A stretch of 64,000 bases of DNA from Bartonella ancashensis (GCF_001281405.1 NZ_CP010401.1:892001-956000); one strand, 5' to 3'; positions 50,783 to 62,326 are shown, counted from the stretch's first letter. Translations and numbers: made by a program. Notes: generated by a model not told the origin, from the letters alone.

Positions 50783-51766
50783 ATGGTAAGTGTGAGCACA
50801 AAAAATGTGACAGAAGATGAAAATGGGATGCGCTTGGACCGCTGGTTTAAGGTTCATTATCCAGGACTTGGATTTGGATGTTTGCAGAAGCTTTTACGCT
50901 CAGGTCAAGTACGAGTTGATGGTGGGCGCATTAAGGCTAATGTGCGTCTTGTGGTCGGGCAATCCATCCGTGTGCCCCCTCTACTTGTTGAGCAAAAGAA
51001 AAATTTTTCTATAACCAGTAAATCCGTACGTCAGCAAGATGACGGAGATATTTTAAAAAAAATGCTTCTCTATGAGGATTCAAAGGTTTTTATTTTTAAT
51101 AAACCTGCTGGTATAGCTGTGCAAGGTGGCTCTGGTTTGACACGCCATGTTGATAGTATGCTTGAGGCATGGCGCAATCAAAAGGGTGAAAAACCTCGGT
51201 TAGTTCACCGTCTTGATCGAGAAACATCTGGTTTACTCATTGTCGCTCGGTCAAGGGGAGCTGCACAGGCTTTAACTGCTGCGTTCAGGGCACGGGAAAT
51301 GAAAAAAACTTATTGGGCATTGGTTCGAGGTGTTCCTAAAAAGAAGCAGGAAAAAATTTCAACATGGATGGTAAAAGAGACAACTTTACAAGGTGATAGA
51401 ATGCGTGTTTGTGAGCATGGGGAAGCAGAATCTAGTCATGCGGTCTCTTATTATCGTGTTTTGGAAACTCGTGGACGAACGCTTTCTTGGCTTGAAATGG
51501 AACCTCATACAGGAAGAACTCATCAATTACGTGTTCACGCTTCTTACATAGGAAATCCGATCATTGGCGATTCTAAATATTTTTTTTCTGATAATAATTG
51601 GGAACTGCCGAGTGGTATTCAAAATCGTCTTCATCTTCATGCACGTCGTATTCGTATTCCTCATCCTTCAGGAGGTATTTTAGATATCACTGCACCTTTA
51701 CCACCTCATATGGTGCAAAGTTTTAACCTTTTAGCTTTTAATGAAAACGATGGTAATGTTGAGTAA
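50783..51766 (+). CDS. rluC: RluC/RluD-family 23S rRNA pseudouridine synthase
   Basis: A 327-residue enzyme that isomerises uridines in 23S rRNA. An N-terminal S4 RNA-binding domain (about 16-70: MRLDRWFKVHYPGLG) precedes the catalytic domain with HRLDRETSG (142-150; catalytic Asp-145) and GRTHQLRVHASYIGNPIIGD. Start at MVSVSTKNVT; an upstream TTG adds seven residues. RluC is favoured over RluD by position in Rhizobiales between rarA and atp12. Divergent from ndvA. Confidence 0.88.
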   Translation: MVSVSTKNVTEDENGMRLDRWFKVHYPGLGFGCLQKLLRSGQVRVDGGRIKANVRLVVGQSIRVPPLLVEQKKNFSITSKSVRQQDDGDILKKMLLYEDSKVFIFNKPAGIAVQGGSGLTRHVDSMLEAWRNQKGEKPRLVHRLDRETSGLLIVARSRGAAQALTAAFRAREMKKTYWALVRGVPKKKQEKISTWMVKETTLQGDRMRVCEHGEAESSHAVSYYRVLETRGRTLSWLEMEPHTGRTHQLRVHASYIGNPIIGDSKYFFSDNNWELPSGIQNRLHLHARRIRIPHPSGGILDITAPLPPHMVQSFNLLAFNENDGNVE

Positions 51767-52134
51767 GTAGCTTACTTAATTTTGTTTATTGTAAGTTCTT
51801 TTTACTATTCATTATCACTTAAGAATATTTATGATCTGTTTATTTTAGAATTTTCTTTGATTTTTTAAATGTACTGTTTAAGTTTTTTTCAGGAAAAGTG
51901 ATAAATTAATAAGAATGTAGCTTTATATCCCACTTTTAGTGATTTTTTTATCAGAAAAATACTCAATTATTGTTCAAAAATTAACTTTGAAGTAATTTGT
52001 TTGGGAGCTCATAGAAACCAGTATAAGGGGGTACAGGGAAGTATAACCTTGTTAAAATTTACACTGATCTGTGTCGGTATCGCATCTAATGGCTGCTACA
52101 CTTGTTTAACTATAGATATAATAGAAAGAATGGC
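51767..52134. other. Non-coding gap between rluC and atp12
   Basis: About 370 bp, AT-rich. In related Rhizobiales an HAD-superfamily hydrolase gene commonly sits here; I cannot recognise any remnant of it. No RNA gene or terminator is clear. Confidence 0.4.
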
Positions 52135-52920
52135 ATGCACAAAATTTTAGATTATGTTGATATCTTATCAGAAGGAGAGGATCCTATTTATAAGGCACAA
52201 AAATGTTCGCGTTTGCCACTGATAAAGAGATTTTATGAAAAGGTAACTATTGTGCATGAAGAGGAAGGATTTTCTATATTATTGGATGAACGTCCGATTA
52301 AGACACCTGCTCAACGACATTGTTTTGTGCCAACAGAAGCACTAGCTGGATTAGTCGCTCAGGAATTTAAAAAGCAGGAAGAGGTGATTGATCCAGCAGG
52401 GATGCCTGTTTTACGCCTTGTAAATACTGTTATCGATGGCGTAGTAGATAATATGCAAATTATTTTTGAGGATATACTGCGTTTTGTCGCATGTGATATG
52501 ATTTTTTATCGTGCACAAACACCAAAGGCACTATTAGAGCTGCAACATAAACACTGGGACTTTTTATTAAATTGGGCTGAAGAAAGATTGGGAGCACATT
52601 TTAATATAGCTGAAGGGATCATGCATGTTGAGCAACCGTGGGAAGCTATTCAAGCAGTAAGCAACTATTTACGTAAGGTAGAATCTCCTTATATACTTGC
52701 TGGAATTCATACGATAACGACTTTAACAGGTTCAGCACTTATTGCCTTTGCTATTCTTGAAAAGAAAATTGATTCAAATTATGCTTGGTTAATTGCAAAT
52801 CTAGACGAAGATTGGACGATGGAACAGTGGGGAAAAGATGAAGAGGCAATGAAGCGTCGAGCACATAAGAAAGATGAGTTTGATGCAGCAGTTGCAATGG
52901 TTGCTGCTGTACATCAATAA
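52135..52920 (+). CDS. ATP12-family F1 ATPase assembly chaperone
   Basis: A 261-residue homologue of mitochondrial ATP12, which binds the alpha subunit of F1 until it joins beta. Characteristic segments are LLDERPIKTPAQ, PVLRLVNTVIDG, CDMIFYRAQTP and HWDFLLNWAEERLGA, with the C-terminal RRAHKKDEFDAA region. I start at the ATG of MHKILDYVDI; an upstream TTG would add eleven residues. Such ATP12 proteins are an alphaproteobacterial trait shared with mitochondria. Confidence 0.93.
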   Translation: MHKILDYVDILSEGEDPIYKAQKCSRLPLIKRFYEKVTIVHEEEGFSILLDERPIKTPAQRHCFVPTEALAGLVAQEFKKQEEVIDPAGMPVLRLVNTVIDGVVDNMQIIFEDILRFVACDMIFYRAQTPKALLELQHKHWDFLLNWAEERLGAHFNIAEGIMHVEQPWEAIQAVSNYLRKVESPYILAGIHTITTLTGSALIAFAILEKKIDSNYAWLIANLDEDWTMEQWGKDEEAMKRRAHKKDEFDAAVAMVAAVHQ

Positions 52921-53489
52921 CTTTTTTTATGTCTTCCTCCTTACGCTATCATACTTCCTTTGAAGTTGGTCTTATTTGCTCTATTCTTGTTGCTGCGATG
53001 TTTAGAAACAGCTCCATGAGCAGCACTAAAGGTTTCTTAGTTGTTGCCATAAACAAGATAGCACTGATTATTTTTGAATAAAGAAATAGCTTTAGTTTGA
53101 GTATAGCATTTTTTCTATTTTGTAATGTCTTTGATTACTGTAGCGTATAACCATTTTTAGCCGTTAGTTTACCAATAATTTGAAAAGACACAGATTCAAA
53201 AAGGTATTGTTTTCTAGAAGCTCCTCTTTGTGAGAAGGAACTGTTATTTTTTTATATGTCAGGAGTACTCATATATTTCTATTGAATTTTTATTAAAAAA
53301 ATCTTGAAAGATACGCTAAGCTCTATGGATTTTTGACATTGAGGGATTTGATAATTGGTTTGAATAAATTAAGTTTGGTTGAGTAAAAGAGAGATATATC
53401 AATGAAAAGAGACTATGTTTTTAGGTAAAAAAGTACCCTGTGAAAAAGAAGTTTTCTTTTCATTTCTTACCTGTAGAAAAAAGTATCAC
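52921..53489. other. Non-coding gap between atp12 and glnA
   Basis: About 570 bp between convergent genes. A 50-codon plus-strand frame (52929-53081) starts 8 bp after the atp12 stop but has no ribosome-binding site or recognisable family. The rest is AT-rich and full of stops. Probably 3' sequence plus a decayed gene. Confidence 0.45.
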
Positions 53490-54899
53490 TCAAACTGAGT
53501 AATACATGTCAAATTCCACAGGGTGAGGGGTCATTTCATAGCGTAGGACCTCTTGCATTTTTAGCTCAATGAAAGAATCGATTTGGTCATCATCAAAGAC
53601 ATTTCCAGCTTTAAGAAATTCACGATCTTTTTTAAGAGATTCAAGCGCTTCACGTAGGCTACTTGAAACTGTTGAGATTTTTTTGAGATCTTTTGGTGGT
53701 AAATCATAAAGATCCTTATCTGTAGGTTGCCCAGGATGAATTTTATTTTTTATGCCATCAAGGCCAGCCATTAAAAGCGCTGCAAATGCTAAATATGGAT
53801 TTGCTGTTGGGTCTGGAAAACGAATTTCTACACGTTTTGAATTTGGAGATGAAGCATATGGAATACGACAAGATGCAGAGCGATTACGTGCAGAATAGGC
53901 GAGAAGAACAGGAGCCTCATAACCTGGAACTAGACGTTTATAAGAATTAGTTGATGGATTTGTGAAAGCATTAACTGCTTTTGCATGTTTAATGATACCA
54001 CCAATGAAGAATAAACAAATTTCTGACAATCCCGCATATTCATTACCTGCAAATATTGGCTTTCCATCTTTCCAAATTGACATATGAACATGCATACCTG
54101 AACCATTATCGTTGAAAACAGGTTTGGGCATGAAAGTCGCTGTTTTTCCATAACTATTAGCGATTTGATGTACAACGTACTTAAAAATCTGCATTTTATC
54201 AGCTTCTCGAACTAATGTATCGAAGCGAATGCCTAATTCATGTTGTGCCGAAGCTACTTCATGGTGATGTTTCTCTACACGTACCCCAATCTCTTTAAGT
54301 GCAGAGAGCATTTCAGAACGCATATCTTGGCAAGAGTCGATAGGAGGAACTGGAGAATAACCGCTTTTCATACGAGGACGATGACCTAGATTACCCATCT
54401 CATATTCCGTATTGTTATTTGACGGTAATTCTCCTGAATCGAGCTTAAAATTTGTATCATATGGATCAGTTTGATAGCGCACGTCATCGAAGATGAAAAA
54501 TTCTGCTTCAGGACCCACATTTATTGTATCACCGATGCCTAAAAATTTCATATATTTTTCAGCTCTTTTTGCAGTAGAACGTGGATCTCTTCTGTATAAT
54601 TCTCCAGAAAAAGGGTCAAGTACATCACAAATGATTACTAAGGTGGAGTGAGCAAAAAATGGATCCATATGAGCTGTTTCTAGATCTGGCATTAGAAGCA
54701 TGTCAGATTCGTTAATTGCTTTCCATCCAGTTATTGAGGAACCGTCAAACATAATACCATCAGTAAGTGTTTTTTCATCAATTTCAGCAACATCGACAGT
54801 GATGTGATGCCATTTTCCTCGCGGATCAGTGAAACGAAAATCAACAAAACGCACGTCATTGTCTGTGATCCGTTTAGAAATATCTGGTATGGTTGTCAT
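53490..54899 (-). CDS. glnA: Glutamine synthetase type I
   Basis: A 469-residue enzyme that makes glutamine from glutamate and ammonia with ATP. Conserved sites are visible: DGSSITGW, the metal-binding [19 protein letters not shown] and the C-terminal adenylylation tyrosine in DKDLYDLPP (near residue 397). Start behind AAGGAAACTGAAT. In Rhizobiales glnA is the second gene of a glnB-glnA operon; here the upstream glnB is a remnant, so the enzyme has lost its local PII partner, although the adenylylation tyrosine is retained. Confidence 0.97.
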   Translation of the reverse strand: MTTIPDISKRITDNDVRFVDFRFTDPRGKWHHITVDVAEIDEKTLTDGIMFDGSSITGWKAINESDMLLMPDLETAHMDPFFAHSTLVIICDVLDPFSGELYRRDPRSTAKRAEKYMKFLGIGDTINVGPEAEFFIFDDVRYQTDPYDTNFKLDSGELPSNNNTEYEMGNLGHRPRMKSGYSPVPPIDSCQDMRSEMLSALKEIGVRVEKHHHEVASAQHELGIRFDTLVREADKMQIFKYVVHQIANSYGKTATFMPKPVFNDNGSGMHVHMSIWKDGKPIFAGNEYAGLSEICLFFIGGIIKHAKAVNAFTNPSTNSYKRLVPGYEAPVLLAYSARNRSASCRIPYASSPNSKRVEIRFPDPTANPYLAFAALLMAGLDGIKNKIHPGQPTDKDLYDLPPKDLKKISTVSSSLREALESLKKDREFLKAGNVFDDDQIDSFIELKMQEVLRYEMTPHPVEFDMYYSV

Positions 54900-54913
54900 A
54901 TTCAGTTTCCTTA

Positions 54914-55204
54914 TTAAGTGGGGGTAAGCAAAGAAGACGAAAAGTTCTTTGAGTATTGGAGGGTATAAGTACTAATTTTTTTACGGACATGGGTATCGAT
55001 CATCAGTCGATGAAACAGATATTTCTCCATTATGGATATGTTTTTTTGAATTAGAAATTTTATCATTTTAATAGCATATTTTGAAAACTTACCAGCAATA
55101 GAGACACTTTCTTCAACAAAAAGATGGATAGCATATATAATTGAGGTGTAAAATTTTATATATTTATCTTTGAAGAGCCCCATAGCGGCCTCCGTCCTTC
55201 TCAT
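54914..55204 (-). pseudogene. glnB: Decayed glnB (PII signalling protein) remnant
   Basis: In the position expected for glnB, an open frame of 96 codons begins MRRTEAAMGLFKDKYIKF, matching the PII start (MKKIEAIIKPFKLDEVKEA pattern: Met, basic pair, Glu-Ala, Phe-Lys). Further down, another frame reads GEISVSSTDD (about 55015-55045), resembling the PII C-terminal GKIFVSSIDD, and the intervening DNA keeps the pattern of the AIxxIRxxAQTG helix. The region for the T-loop with the uridylylated tyrosine is missing, and reading frames shift. So this is a glnB with an internal deletion and frameshifts, not a functional PII protein. Similarity is judged by eye against family memory. Confidence 0.68.
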
Positions 55205-55293
55205 GCCAAAATTGTCTCCGATGCTATTCTCTTTTTCAATCTATATTTACACTTGAAAAAGATATTGACAAATGCTTTTTACATCAAAAAATT

Positions 55294-55332
55294 AAAAATT
55301 GACACAATAAAGATCAAAAATTGACACAATAA
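55294..55332. repeat. 17-bp direct repeat with 22-bp period upstream of glnB/glnA
   Basis: AAAAATTGACACAATAA occurs exactly at 55294-55310 and again at 55316-55332, start to start 22 bp, about two DNA turns. A related ATTGACA lies at 55263-55270. The site is 90-130 bp upstream of the glnB remnant start and could be a paired regulator-binding site of the glnBA promoter, or of uvrA 3' sequence by chance. Confidence 0.6.
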
Positions 55333-55450
55333 CGTACTAAAATGAAAAATATTGCCAATTTTGAGATGAAAATTTTATAAAACAAGAGCAAATAATTATA
55401 GTAAGAATTTTGTTATGTTTTGTGATTTTCTTAAGTACGGCATGATTCTT

Positions 55451-58366
55451 TTAAGAATGTTTATTGTATAATGGACGACGTAAAAAAAGCTCTTTTAAAA
55501 ATTTCCCAGTATAAGAGTTTTGAGCTTTGATGATATCTTCAGGGCGACCAGTTGCAACGACTTCACCTCCGTCATCTCCTCCTTCTGGTCCTAAGTCTAT
55601 AATCCAATCAGCTGTTTTAATAACTTCAAGGTTATGTTCAATAACTACAACAGTATTGCCTTGCTCAACGAGTTCGTGCAACACTTCAAGGAGTTTAGCA
55701 ATATCATGAAAATGTAGACCCGTTGTTGGCTCATCCAAAATGTAAAATGTGCGACCTGTTGCTTTACGTGAAAGTTCTTTAGCAAGTTTTATACGCTGAG
55801 ATTCCCCACCAGAAAGTGTCGTAGCTTGTTGTCCAACTTTGATATAATCAAGGCCGACTCTAACGAGGGTTTCTATTTTATTGTGGATTGCAGGAATAGA
55901 GCGAAAAAATTCCTCTGCTTTTTCAACTGTCATGTCAAGCACATCAGAAATAGATTTTCCTTTAAATTTTATTTCCAGTGTTTCTCTGTTATAACGCTTT
56001 CCTTGGCAAACATCGCAGGTAACGTAAACATCTGGCAAAAAGTGCATTTCAATTTTAATAACGCCATCACCTTGACAGGCTTCACAGCGTCCCCCTTTGA
56101 CATTAAATGAAAATCGTCCTGTTTTGTAGCCACGAGCTTTTGATTCTGGAAGTTCAGAAAACCAATCACGAATTGGGGTAAAAGCTCCAGTGTAAGTTGC
56201 GGGATTAGAGCGTGGAGTTCGTCCAATAGGTGATTGGTTTATACTAATAACTTTATCTAAAAATTCTAATCCTTCAATTCTGTCATAATTTGCAGGATCT
56301 TGCTGATTTTTCATGATGTGATGTGATACTGCCTTAAAAACTGTTTCAATAAGAAATGTTGATTTTCCTCCTCCAGAAACACCTGTGATACAGGTAAAGG
56401 TTCCGAGAGGGATGTTAACATCGATATTTTTAAGATTATTTCCTCGGGCACCAATTATTTTGAGCATTTTGGATTTTAATATTTTACGTTGTTGTATGAA
56501 AGGTGTAATTGCTATTTTTCCTGAAAGGTACTTACCCGTGAGTGATGATGTATTGTTCATAATTTCTTGTGGTGTGCCTTGAGCAACGATTTGTCCACCA
56601 TGAACGCCCGCAGCAGGACCAATGTCAACTACGTAGTCTGCAGAAAGGATAGCATCTTCATCATGCTCAACTACAATAACCGTATTACCGAGGTCACGTA
56701 AATGGTTCAACATTTTTAGGAGGCGCTCGTTATCGCGCTGGTGTAGGCCTATGGATGGTTCATCTAGAACATAAAGGACACCTGTTAGACCAGAACCAAT
56801 CTGGGAAGCTAGTCGGATACGTTGGCTTTCTCCACCTGAAAGTGTTCCTGAGTTACGAGATAAACTAAGATATTCAAGTCCTACATGTTTTAAAAATGTT
56901 AAGCGGTCATGAATTTCTTTCAAAATACGCGTGGCAATATTACGTTGTTTTTGGTTAAGACATTGATCGATATTAGTAAACCAATCATGTGCTTTTAAAA
57001 TAGAAAGCTCTGATATCTGTCCAATGTGCATCCCATTAATTTTAATGGCAAGAGATTCTGGTTTTAAACGATAACCTTGACAGCTTGGACAGGAAGAAAG
57101 AGACATATAGTGGTCCATTTCTTCCTGTAATCGAATGGATTCAGATTCTTTACATTGTTGCTCCATATTTGGAATAACACCTTCGAAACACTGAATTGTG
57201 CTATGGGGTGGTACGTCATGTTTATGGGCTAAGGGTGCTTTTTTCGTTTTTGTACCATATAGGATAGCTTGTTTTGCTTCGTGTGAAAGTGTGCACCATT
57301 TATCTGTTAGTTTGAATCCGTAGCTCTCTCCCAGCGATTGCAGAATTTTGGTATGTTGAGGTGAGAGTGATTTAGACCAAGGAGTAATAGCCCCAAGTTG
57401 TAAAGTTAAATTTTCATTTGGCACAATTTTAGAAGGGTCTAAAGTTCTAAGGATACCAAGTCCGTCACATTGAGGGCAAGCTCCAAAAGGATTATTAAAT
57501 GAAAAGAGGCGTGGTTCGATTTCAGGAATAGAGAATCCAGATATTGGACATGCGAATTTTTCTGAAAAAATAAGGCGTTTATGAGTTTCATTTTTTGATT
57601 TATTTATAGATTTATCTTTTATGTCTTGTTTTGTTAAGGGTTGGTCTGCCATTTCAGCGATTGCGGTTCCATTCGCCAGTTGGAGACATGTCCCTATGCT
57701 GTCAGCTAAGCGTGAAGAAATGTCGTCACGTACAACTACACGGTCTACCACAACATCAATGTCATGTTTGTACTTTTTATCAAGTAATGGAACATCAGGA
57801 ATTTCATAGAATTGTCCATCAACTTTAACACGTTGAAATCCTTTTTTCAGAAGTTCTGCTAGTTCTTTTTTATATTCTCCTTTTCTTCCCCTTATTAATG
57901 GTGCCATGATAAAAACGCGCGTTCCATCCGGTAAGGCCATAATTTGATCTACCATTTGGCTAATTGTCTGGTTTTCAATGGGAAGACCTGTGACAGGCGA
58001 ATGAGGTACGCCTATACGTGCAAAGAGGAGGCGCATGTAATCGTAAATTTCGGTAACAGTACCAACGGTTGAACGGGGATTACGGCTCGTTGTCTTTTGT
58101 TCAATGGATATTGCAGGAGAAAGACCATCTATTCGGTCAACATTTGGTTTTTGCATCATCTCTAAAAATTGGCGTGCATAAGCGGAAAGGCTTTCAACAT
58201 AACGGCGCTGACCTTCTGCGTAAATCGTATCAAAAGCCAAGGAAGATTTACCCGAACCAGAAAGTCCTGTTATTACGATTAGCTTATCACGAGGGAGATC
58301 TAGGTCAATGTTTTTGAGGTTATGTTCACGTGCACCGCGAATAGATATATATTTTTGATGAGGCAT
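55451..58366 (-). CDS. uvrA: Excinuclease ABC subunit A
   Basis: The 971-residue DNA damage sensor of nucleotide excision repair, with two ABC ATPase modules. First Walker [10 protein letters not shown] at 34-42, second in GVSGGGKST; signatures LSGGESQRI occur twice. The C-terminal zinc finger CEACQGDG...CDVCQGK is intact. The first zinc module reads CPISG...CPQC, so one of its four cysteines is Ser. I recall this in other alphaproteobacterial UvrA. Start behind AAAGGTAAG. Divergent from ssb, as in many proteobacteria. Confidence 0.98.
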   Translation of the reverse strand: MPHQKYISIRGAREHNLKNIDLDLPRDKLIVITGLSGSGKSSLAFDTIYAEGQRRYVESLSAYARQFLEMMQKPNVDRIDGLSPAISIEQKTTSRNPRSTVGTVTEIYDYMRLLFARIGVPHSPVTGLPIENQTISQMVDQIMALPDGTRVFIMAPLIRGRKGEYKKELAELLKKGFQRVKVDGQFYEIPDVPLLDKKYKHDIDVVVDRVVVRDDISSRLADSIGTCLQLANGTAIAEMADQPLTKQDIKDKSINKSKNETHKRLIFSEKFACPISGFSIPEIEPRLFSFNNPFGACPQCDGLGILRTLDPSKIVPNENLTLQLGAITPWSKSLSPQHTKILQSLGESYGFKLTDKWCTLSHEAKQAILYGTKTKKAPLAHKHDVPPHSTIQCFEGVIPNMEQQCKESESIRLQEEMDHYMSLSSCPSCQGYRLKPESLAIKINGMHIGQISELSILKAHDWFTNIDQCLNQKQRNIATRILKEIHDRLTFLKHVGLEYLSLSRNSGTLSGGESQRIRLASQIGSGLTGVLYVLDEPSIGLHQRDNERLLKMLNHLRDLGNTVIVVEHDEDAILSADYVVDIGPAAGVHGGQIVAQGTPQEIMNNTSSLTGKYLSGKIAITPFIQQRKILKSKMLKIIGARGNNLKNIDVNIPLGTFTCITGVSGGGKSTFLIETVFKAVSHHIMKNQQDPANYDRIEGLEFLDKVISINQSPIGRTPRSNPATYTGAFTPIRDWFSELPESKARGYKTGRFSFNVKGGRCEACQGDGVIKIEMHFLPDVYVTCDVCQGKRYNRETLEIKFKGKSISDVLDMTVEKAEEFFRSIPAIHNKIETLVRVGLDYIKVGQQATTLSGGESQRIKLAKELSRKATGRTFYILDEPTTGLHFHDIAKLLEVLHELVEQGNTVVVIEHNLEVIKTADWIIDLGPEGGDDGGEVVATGRPEDIIKAQNSYTGKFLKELFLRRPLYNKHS

Positions 58367-58591
58367 AATAGCTTACCTTTTGCATGGTATGAATAATAAT
58401 CTCATAGCTACATGTAGGAAAAATTGTTTTGTTTAGGATGGCAACAATTGACATTTTTATGCAGGAGAAGAAAATAAATTATATGAAAAGAAGAATAAAT
58501 AGCGTCTTTCAATTTTTATGTAATAAAGTAAACTATGTGCTGTTATCATCTCTTGCCGCAATAGGATAGTTTAAAATTTTGGAGTTATGCG

Positions 58592-59125
58592 ATGGCTGGA
58601 AGTCTCAATAAAGTAATTTTAATTGGTAATTTGGGTGCAGATCCTGAAATTCGTCGTTTGAATTCTGGCGACCAAGTGGCAAGTTTGCGGATTGCTACCT
58701 CAGAAAGTTGGCGTGACCGCACTACAAATGAACGTAAAGAACGTACAGAGTGGCATAGTGTTGTTATTTTTAATGAAAACCTCGTTAAAATTGTAGAGCA
58801 GTACTTAAAAAAAGGTAGTAAAATTTATATTGAAGGTCAATTGCAAACACGTAAATGGCAAGACCAAACCGGTAATGATCGCTATACGACAGAGATTGTT
58901 TTGCAAAAATATCGCGGTGAATTGCAAATGCTCGACAGTCGTGGGATGGAAAACGAGGAGAGGATGCAAGCTACTAACCAGTTTGGTAGGGGGTATGATA
59001 ATTCTGGTTATGACAGTAGTGGCTTTGGTGATGGAAATTTGGATCAAAGGGGTGGTTTTGGTAAAAGCAGCACTCAGTCAAAAGAAAATTTTTCAGAACA
59101 GCTAGATGATGATATACCTTTTTAA
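58592..59125 (+). CDS. ssb: Single-stranded DNA-binding protein
   Basis: A 177-residue SSB that protects single-stranded DNA and recruits repair enzymes. N-terminal OB fold (about 1-112: [29 protein letters not shown]-like [14 protein letters not shown]), a glycine-rich linker, and the acidic tip DDDIPF that binds partner proteins. Start behind TTGGAGTT. Divergent from uvrA across 225 bp. Confidence 0.97.
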   Translation: MAGSLNKVILIGNLGADPEIRRLNSGDQVASLRIATSESWRDRTTNERKERTEWHSVVIFNENLVKIVEQYLKKGSKIYIEGQLQTRKWQDQTGNDRYTTEIVLQKYRGELQMLDSRGMENEERMQATNQFGRGYDNSGYDSSGFGDGNLDQRGGFGKSSTQSKENFSEQLDDDIPF

Positions 59126-59535
59126 TAATTAAGGAATTGTTTTACTGCGGCCATTTTTACGCTACACGATGAGCAAAATAAGATTCTCATTGGATGTTAA
59201 AAAAAGGAATGTAGGTGATCTAAAAACTAAGGCAATAGATCAGTTATATGGTGAAAGGGGTTGCGTCTCGAGCCTAGTTTTGAAGGTTGCCTATGAGCTG
59301 TGTGTATTATCAATGATTTTTTAGGCAATATGATGGAGCGTTTGATACCTTATATCGTCTTGTTTGAGTAAAATGATACAGTTTTATAGATAATTTGAGA
59401 CAAAAAGGGATGATAATTGAGGGATGTTAGCGAATTTTCATTAGTGTAAAGATGAAAATTAGCATTTTGGAGTATTTTTGCTATATTTACTAAAATAAAT
59501 TAATAGTGATTCTTTAATTTGAAAGTATTGGAATT
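59126..59535. other. Non-coding gap between ssb and gyrA
   Basis: About 410 bp. A 51-codon frame (59169-59324, beginning MSKIRFSLDV) has no ribosome-binding site and no family I recognise. In related Rhizobiales a MarC-family membrane protein gene often lies between ssb and gyrA; nothing here resembles it convincingly. Confidence 0.4.
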
Positions 59536-62304
59536 GTGACCGATTTTATTCCACCCTCAGAACAAGACGCACCAACCGGTATTGAGTCAATTAATATTAT
59601 TGATGAGATGCGGCGATCTTATCTTGATTATGCGATGAGTGTCATTGTATCGCGTGCACTACCTGACGTACGTGATGGTTTGAAGCCGGTTCATCGGCGT
59701 ATTTTGCACGCGATGAATGAGATGGGCCTTTCTTTCAACAAGTCGTACCGTAAGTCAGCAGGGGTTGTTGGTGAGGTGATGGGGAAATTTCATCCCCATG
59801 GTGATGCTTCGATTTATGATGCATTGGTACGTATGGCGCAGGATTTTTCTTTGCGTGATCCATTGATTAATGGGCAGGGGAACTTTGGTTCTGTTGATGG
59901 TGATCCTCCGGCGGCTATGCGCTATACAGAATGTCGTTTAGAAAAAGTTTCAGAAGAGCTTTTGGCTGATATTGATAAGGATACGGTTGATTTTCAAGAT
60001 AATTATGATGGGCGTGAACGTGAACCTGTCGTTTTGCCTGCACGTTTTCCTAACCTTTTAGTGAATGGATCAGGTGGTATTGCTGTTGGGATGGCGACAA
60101 ATATTCCTCCACACAATTTGGGAGAAGTTGTAGAAGGTTGTATAGCTTTAATTGATAATCCTTACATCACATTAGATGAAATGACTGAGATTATACCTGG
60201 TCCTGACTTTCCTACAGGTGGCATTATCCTCGGTCATTCTGGTATTCGTTCAGCTTACGAAACGGGACGTGGTTCGATTATTATGCGTGCTAAGGTTGAT
60301 ATCGAAGAAATTCGTAACCAACGGCAGGCCATCATCGTAAGTGAGATACCTTACCAAGTCAATAAAGCAACAATGATTGAAAAGATTGCTGAATTAGTGC
60401 GTGATAAGCGCATTGAAGGAATTTCTGATCTACGTGATGAGTCTGATCGTGATGGATACAGAGTTGTGATTGAACTTAAGAGGGAAGCTGTTGCAGAAGT
60501 TGTTTTAAATCAACTATATCGTTATACGCCTCTACAGACTTCCTTTGGTTGCAATATGGTTGCATTAAATGGAGGAAGACCTGAACAAATGACGTTGCTT
60601 GATATGCTTCGTGCATTTGTTTCTTTCCGTGAAGAAGTTATAAGTCGGCGAACGAAATATCTTTTATGCAAAGCGCGTGAGCGCGCTCATGTTTTTGTTG
60701 GTTTGGCTATTGCCGTTGCTAATATAGATGAAATTATAGAGCTAATTCGTAAGGCATCTGATCCACAAACGGCGCGTACACAATTGATGGAGCGCCGTTG
60801 GCCAGCTGAAGATGTTGCATCTTTGATTAAACTGATAGATGATCCTCGTCATGTTATTCATGAGGATAACACATATAATTTGTCCGAAGAGCAAGCTAGG
60901 GCCATTTTGGAGTTACGCTTACAAAGGTTAACAGCGCTTGGTCGGAATGAAATTGCTGATGAACTTAACAAAATTGGAAAAGATATCACTGGTTACCTTG
61001 ATATTTTGGCGTCGCGTTCACGTATCATGGGGATTGTTAAGGATGAGCTCAGTACTCTTCGTGAAGAATTTTCAACTCCCAGACGAACTGTCTTTGGTTT
61101 CGGTAGTGTCGAGATGGACAATGAAGATTTGATAGCGCCTGAGGATATGGTTGTTACGGTAAGTCATAGCGGTTATATCAAGCGTGTGCCCTTGAATACC
61201 TATCGTGCGCAGCGCCGCGGTGGTAAGGGGCGTTCTAGTATGACTACGAAGGATGAGGATTTCGTAACTCGCTTGTTTGTAGCTAACACACATACACCAG
61301 TTCTTTTCTTTTCGTCACGTGGAATTGTTTATAAAGAAAAAGTTTGGCGTTTGCCTATTGGGACTCCTCAATCACGTGGTCGATCTCTCATTAACATGCT
61401 TCCTTTGCAACAAGGTGAGCGTATCACAACGATTATGCCATTACCTGAGGATGAGACCAGTTGGAGCGAGCTAGATATTCTTTTTGCAACGACACGTGGA
61501 ACTGTACGACGTAATAAATTATCGGATTTTGTGCATGTTAATCGCAGTGGTAAAATAGCGATGAAGCTTTACGAAGAAGGAGATGAAATTCTTTCGGTTG
61601 ATACATGTACAGAACGTGATGATGTTGTTCTGACAACTGCAAACGGGCAATGTATTCGCTTTCCGGTGACTGATGTTCGTGTGTTTTCTGGTCGCAATTC
61701 TGTAGGGGTACGCGGCATAGATATGGCCGATGGAGATCGAGTCATTTCGATGACTCTTTTAGAGCATGTTGAGGCCACATCAGCGGAGCGCTCTGCTTAT
61801 ATGAGACGTGCAGTGAGTGAGCGCCGTGCAGTAAGTACAGATGATGAAGATACAGTTTTCATTGAAGAAGAAGAAGTTAGAGAAGAGCTAACAGATGAGC
61901 GTTACGAAGAACTTAAAGATCGTGAGCAAATGCTTTTGACAGTTAGTGAATTTGGTTATGGGAAGCGGTCATCTTCTTATGAATTCCGTGTTTCTGGGCG
62001 TGGTAGAAAAGGGATTAGAGCAACTGATCCATCAAAAACAGCTGAAATTGGTAAATTGGTAGCGGCTTTTCCAGTAAAACAACGAGATCAAATTATGCTG
62101 ATTTCTGATGGAGGGCAGCTTATTCGCGTTCCTGTTGATGGTATTCGCATAGCTGGTCGTTCGACTAAGGGGGTAACGATCTTTAATACAGTAAAAGGTG
62201 AGAGAGTTGTTTCAGTGGAGAGAGTTTCTGAATCTGAGGAGGATACGAGTCAGTTAGATACGGATTGTGATTCCAATGTAGCTGATATCAGTAAGGGTGA
62301 GTAA
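59536..62304 (+). CDS. gyrA: DNA gyrase subunit A
   Basis: A 922-residue type II topoisomerase subunit that breaks and rejoins DNA to introduce negative supercoils. The winged-helix region holds the catalytic tyrosine in [10 protein letters not shown]. The quinolone-resistance region reads [17 protein letters not shown], with Ala-91 where E. coli has Ser-83 and Asp-95 where it has Asp-87. The C-terminal beta-pinwheel has the GyrA box QRRGGKG and an acidic insertion (about 765-805) typical of alphaproteobacteria. GTG start (TDFIPPSEQ). Confidence 0.98.
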   Translation: MTDFIPPSEQDAPTGIESINIIDEMRRSYLDYAMSVIVSRALPDVRDGLKPVHRRILHAMNEMGLSFNKSYRKSAGVVGEVMGKFHPHGDASIYDALVRMAQDFSLRDPLINGQGNFGSVDGDPPAAMRYTECRLEKVSEELLADIDKDTVDFQDNYDGREREPVVLPARFPNLLVNGSGGIAVGMATNIPPHNLGEVVEGCIALIDNPYITLDEMTEIIPGPDFPTGGIILGHSGIRSAYETGRGSIIMRAKVDIEEIRNQRQAIIVSEIPYQVNKATMIEKIAELVRDKRIEGISDLRDESDRDGYRVVIELKREAVAEVVLNQLYRYTPLQTSFGCNMVALNGGRPEQMTLLDMLRAFVSFREEVISRRTKYLLCKARERAHVFVGLAIAVANIDEIIELIRKASDPQTARTQLMERRWPAEDVASLIKLIDDPRHVIHEDNTYNLSEEQARAILELRLQRLTALGRNEIADELNKIGKDITGYLDILASRSRIMGIVKDELSTLREEFSTPRRTVFGFGSVEMDNEDLIAPEDMVVTVSHSGYIKRVPLNTYRAQRRGGKGRSSMTTKDEDFVTRLFVANTHTPVLFFSSRGIVYKEKVWRLPIGTPQSRGRSLINMLPLQQGERITTIMPLPEDETSWSELDILFATTRGTVRRNKLSDFVHVNRSGKIAMKLYEEGDEILSVDTCTERDDVVLTTANGQCIRFPVTDVRVFSGRNSVGVRGIDMADGDRVISMTLLEHVEATSAERSAYMRRAVSERRAVSTDDEDTVFIEEEEVREELTDERYEELKDREQMLLTVSEFGYGKRSSSYEFRVSGRGRKGIRATDPSKTAEIGKLVAAFPVKQRDQIMLISDGGQLIRVPVDGIRIAGRSTKGVTIFNTVKGERVVSVERVSESEEDTSQLDTDCDSNVADISKGE

Positions 62305-62326
62305 TTTAATATACTGGGATACAATA

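Noticed and set aside
52929-53081. 50-codon plus-strand frame after atp12
   Set aside because: No ribosome-binding site, no recognisable domain, and its position is in 3' flanking DNA between convergent genes.
58367-58591. Search for an SOS box between uvrA and ssb
   Set aside because: No matching GTTC/GAAC pair is present in the divergent promoter region.
59169-59324. 51-codon plus-strand frame between ssb and gyrA
   Set aside because: No ribosome-binding site and no family resemblance; does not look like the MarC gene often found here.
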